A stretch of 64,000 nt of DNA from Dinghuibacter silviterrae (GTDB taxonomy: Bacteria; Bacteroidota; Bacteroidia; Chitinophagales; Chitinophagaceae), in assembly GCF_004366355.1 (NCBI RefSeq), contig NZ_SODV01000001.1, forward strand, positions 3,410,001-3,474,000, written 5' to 3'. The position numbers were made by a program, and so were the translations under genes. The notes under the pieces are model-generated. The model worked only from the letters and a program-made list of their open reading frames with translations. It was not told where the DNA came from and did no database searches. This document shows positions 63,423-64,000 of the stretch, one piece after another (position 1 is the first letter of the stretch; each line of letters begins with the position of its first letter).

Positions 63423-64000
63423 TGCCCGGCGGTCGGCGCAAAGACGTGCGTGCGGCCCCGCGCGCCGGCGCCCGCGGCGTGTAAAACCGCATCACCCGCC
63501 CATCGCCTACGCCACGCACCACCGTGTGCTGTCCCGCATACAACATCTCCACCTTGTAAGGCCCAACGGCGCTGATCTCCCAGCATTGCGATTCGTTGCC
63601 CCGCACGAAATATGTATGTAGCGTGTCACCGGGGGCGCCGCCCATCACCTGGAAGGGCAGGATCGTCCGAAGCCCCCCGCGCAACTGCACATCGGTACCG
63701 CGCCGATTCAAGTACTTGCGCCCCGACGCCCCCGTTACCTGGCGAACGCGCACCCGCCTCCCGAAAATAAAAATCGTATTGATCGCCGTTTGCGCATCGG
63801 CAAAAAGACTCTGGGGCAACCGGTCTTTCCGCCCCGCCACCGACAGGGGAATGGCCACGCAATTCCCGCCGCTGGAAGGGCTTCCCGTCCAGGGTGGGCT
63901 CATGATCCCGTTGAAGGGATAGCTCCACGTCCCGTCGGATTGAACGGTGATAAAGTTCTGCCCGTTCGCATAGTAGTCGTGGCTGCCGGGTGAGGTATAG
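63400..64000 (-). CDS. Protein of unknown function (partial, runs off right edge)
   Basis: The minus-strand frame is open from the stop at 63400 to the right edge, about 200 residues visible, N-terminus missing. The sequence (for example TVQSDGTWSYPFNGIMSPPW and FVRGNESQCWEISAVGPYKVE) is beta-rich and not recognised. The C-terminal tail is Arg/Pro/Ala-rich. Converges with the PAAR gene, overlapping it by 23 bases; a possible effector or cell-surface protein. Confidence 0.6.
   Translation of the reverse strand, partial: YTSPGSHDYYANGQNFITVQSDGTWSYPFNGIMSPPWTGSPSSGGNCVAIPLSVAGRKDRLPQSLFADAQTAINTIFIFGRRVRVRQVTGASGRKYLNRRGTDVQLRGGLRTILPFQVMGGAPGDTLHTYFVRGNESQCWEISAVGPYKVEMLYAGQHTVVRGVGDGRVMRFYTPRAPARGAARTSLRRPPGIIPRSAR

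Noticed and set aside
1..64000. tRNA, rRNA and transposase genes
   Set aside because: None was recognised by eye on either strand; a dedicated search would be needed to exclude a small RNA gene.

Overview
The window comes from a GC-rich member of the Bacteroidota, most likely a Chitinophagaceae-type soil bacterium. This is inferred from a SusC/SusD pair, several type IX secretion (T9SS) C-terminal sorting domains, a gliding-motility-type C-terminal domain, many lipoproteins with a Cys lipobox, and promoter boxes of the Bacteroidota TAnnTTTG type, often only 4-8 bases before a start codon. The sequence alone does not identify the species. I saw no rRNA, tRNA, CRISPR array, integrase or transposase.

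Left part (1-9.5 kb): the end of an FtsX/MacB-type permease; a CdiI-like immunity gene followed by a 514-residue protein with amidoligase-like motifs (possible toxin or effector); an RhlE-type helicase; a MarR-GNAT fusion with a 20-bp palindromic operator at its start; and a copper cassette (CopA ATPase, secreted HMA protein, HMA-AraC regulator). From 9.5 to 17.4 kb lie surface and secreted proteins: a lipoprotein, a DUF1800/DUF1501/gliding-type trio, a T9SS cargo with SprB-like repeats, and a DUF4349 lipoprotein. From 17.4 to 29.2 kb are metabolic genes (KAS III, phytase-like, MocR regulator, PhzF, PLP decarboxylase) and an orphan SusC/SusD pair.

Middle (29.2-38 kb): a polysaccharide locus with an initiating sugar transferase, GT2, GT4, a small coiled-coil protein, a GT4-GT2 fusion, Wzm/Wzt ABC exporter and an O-antigen ligase. 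The GT2-to-Wzt run is joined by successive ATGA overlaps. It is followed by signalling genes (PAS kinase plus NarL-type regulator, two receiver-like proteins, LytS/LytTR pair), an M91-like secreted metallopeptidase, an aldo/keto reductase, a Tat-type phospholipase C and a cytochrome b-molybdopterin oxidoreductase fusion.

Right part (49.8-64 kb): an apparent operon of a phage tail-collar protein, a 2296-residue T9SS adhesin with 20 MBG repeats, and a periplasmic-binding-protein-like product without a signal peptide. Then come a FucP-type transporter, a possible truncated ferritin-like gene, and ClpV plus PAAR, which look like one edge of a type VI-like contractile secretion locus.

Two patterns cross gene boundaries. 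First, at least ten otherwise ordinary proteins carry Ala/Gly/Pro-rich low-complexity inserts, some built of clear minisatellites in multiples of 3 bases. Second, several exact or near-exact palindromes sit at gene starts (5637, 23712, 30006, 50784). The best candidates for something undescribed are the collar/adhesin/binding-protein operon with a 26-bp perfect palindrome inside the adhesin start, the CdiI-amidoligase pair, and the widespread inserts.
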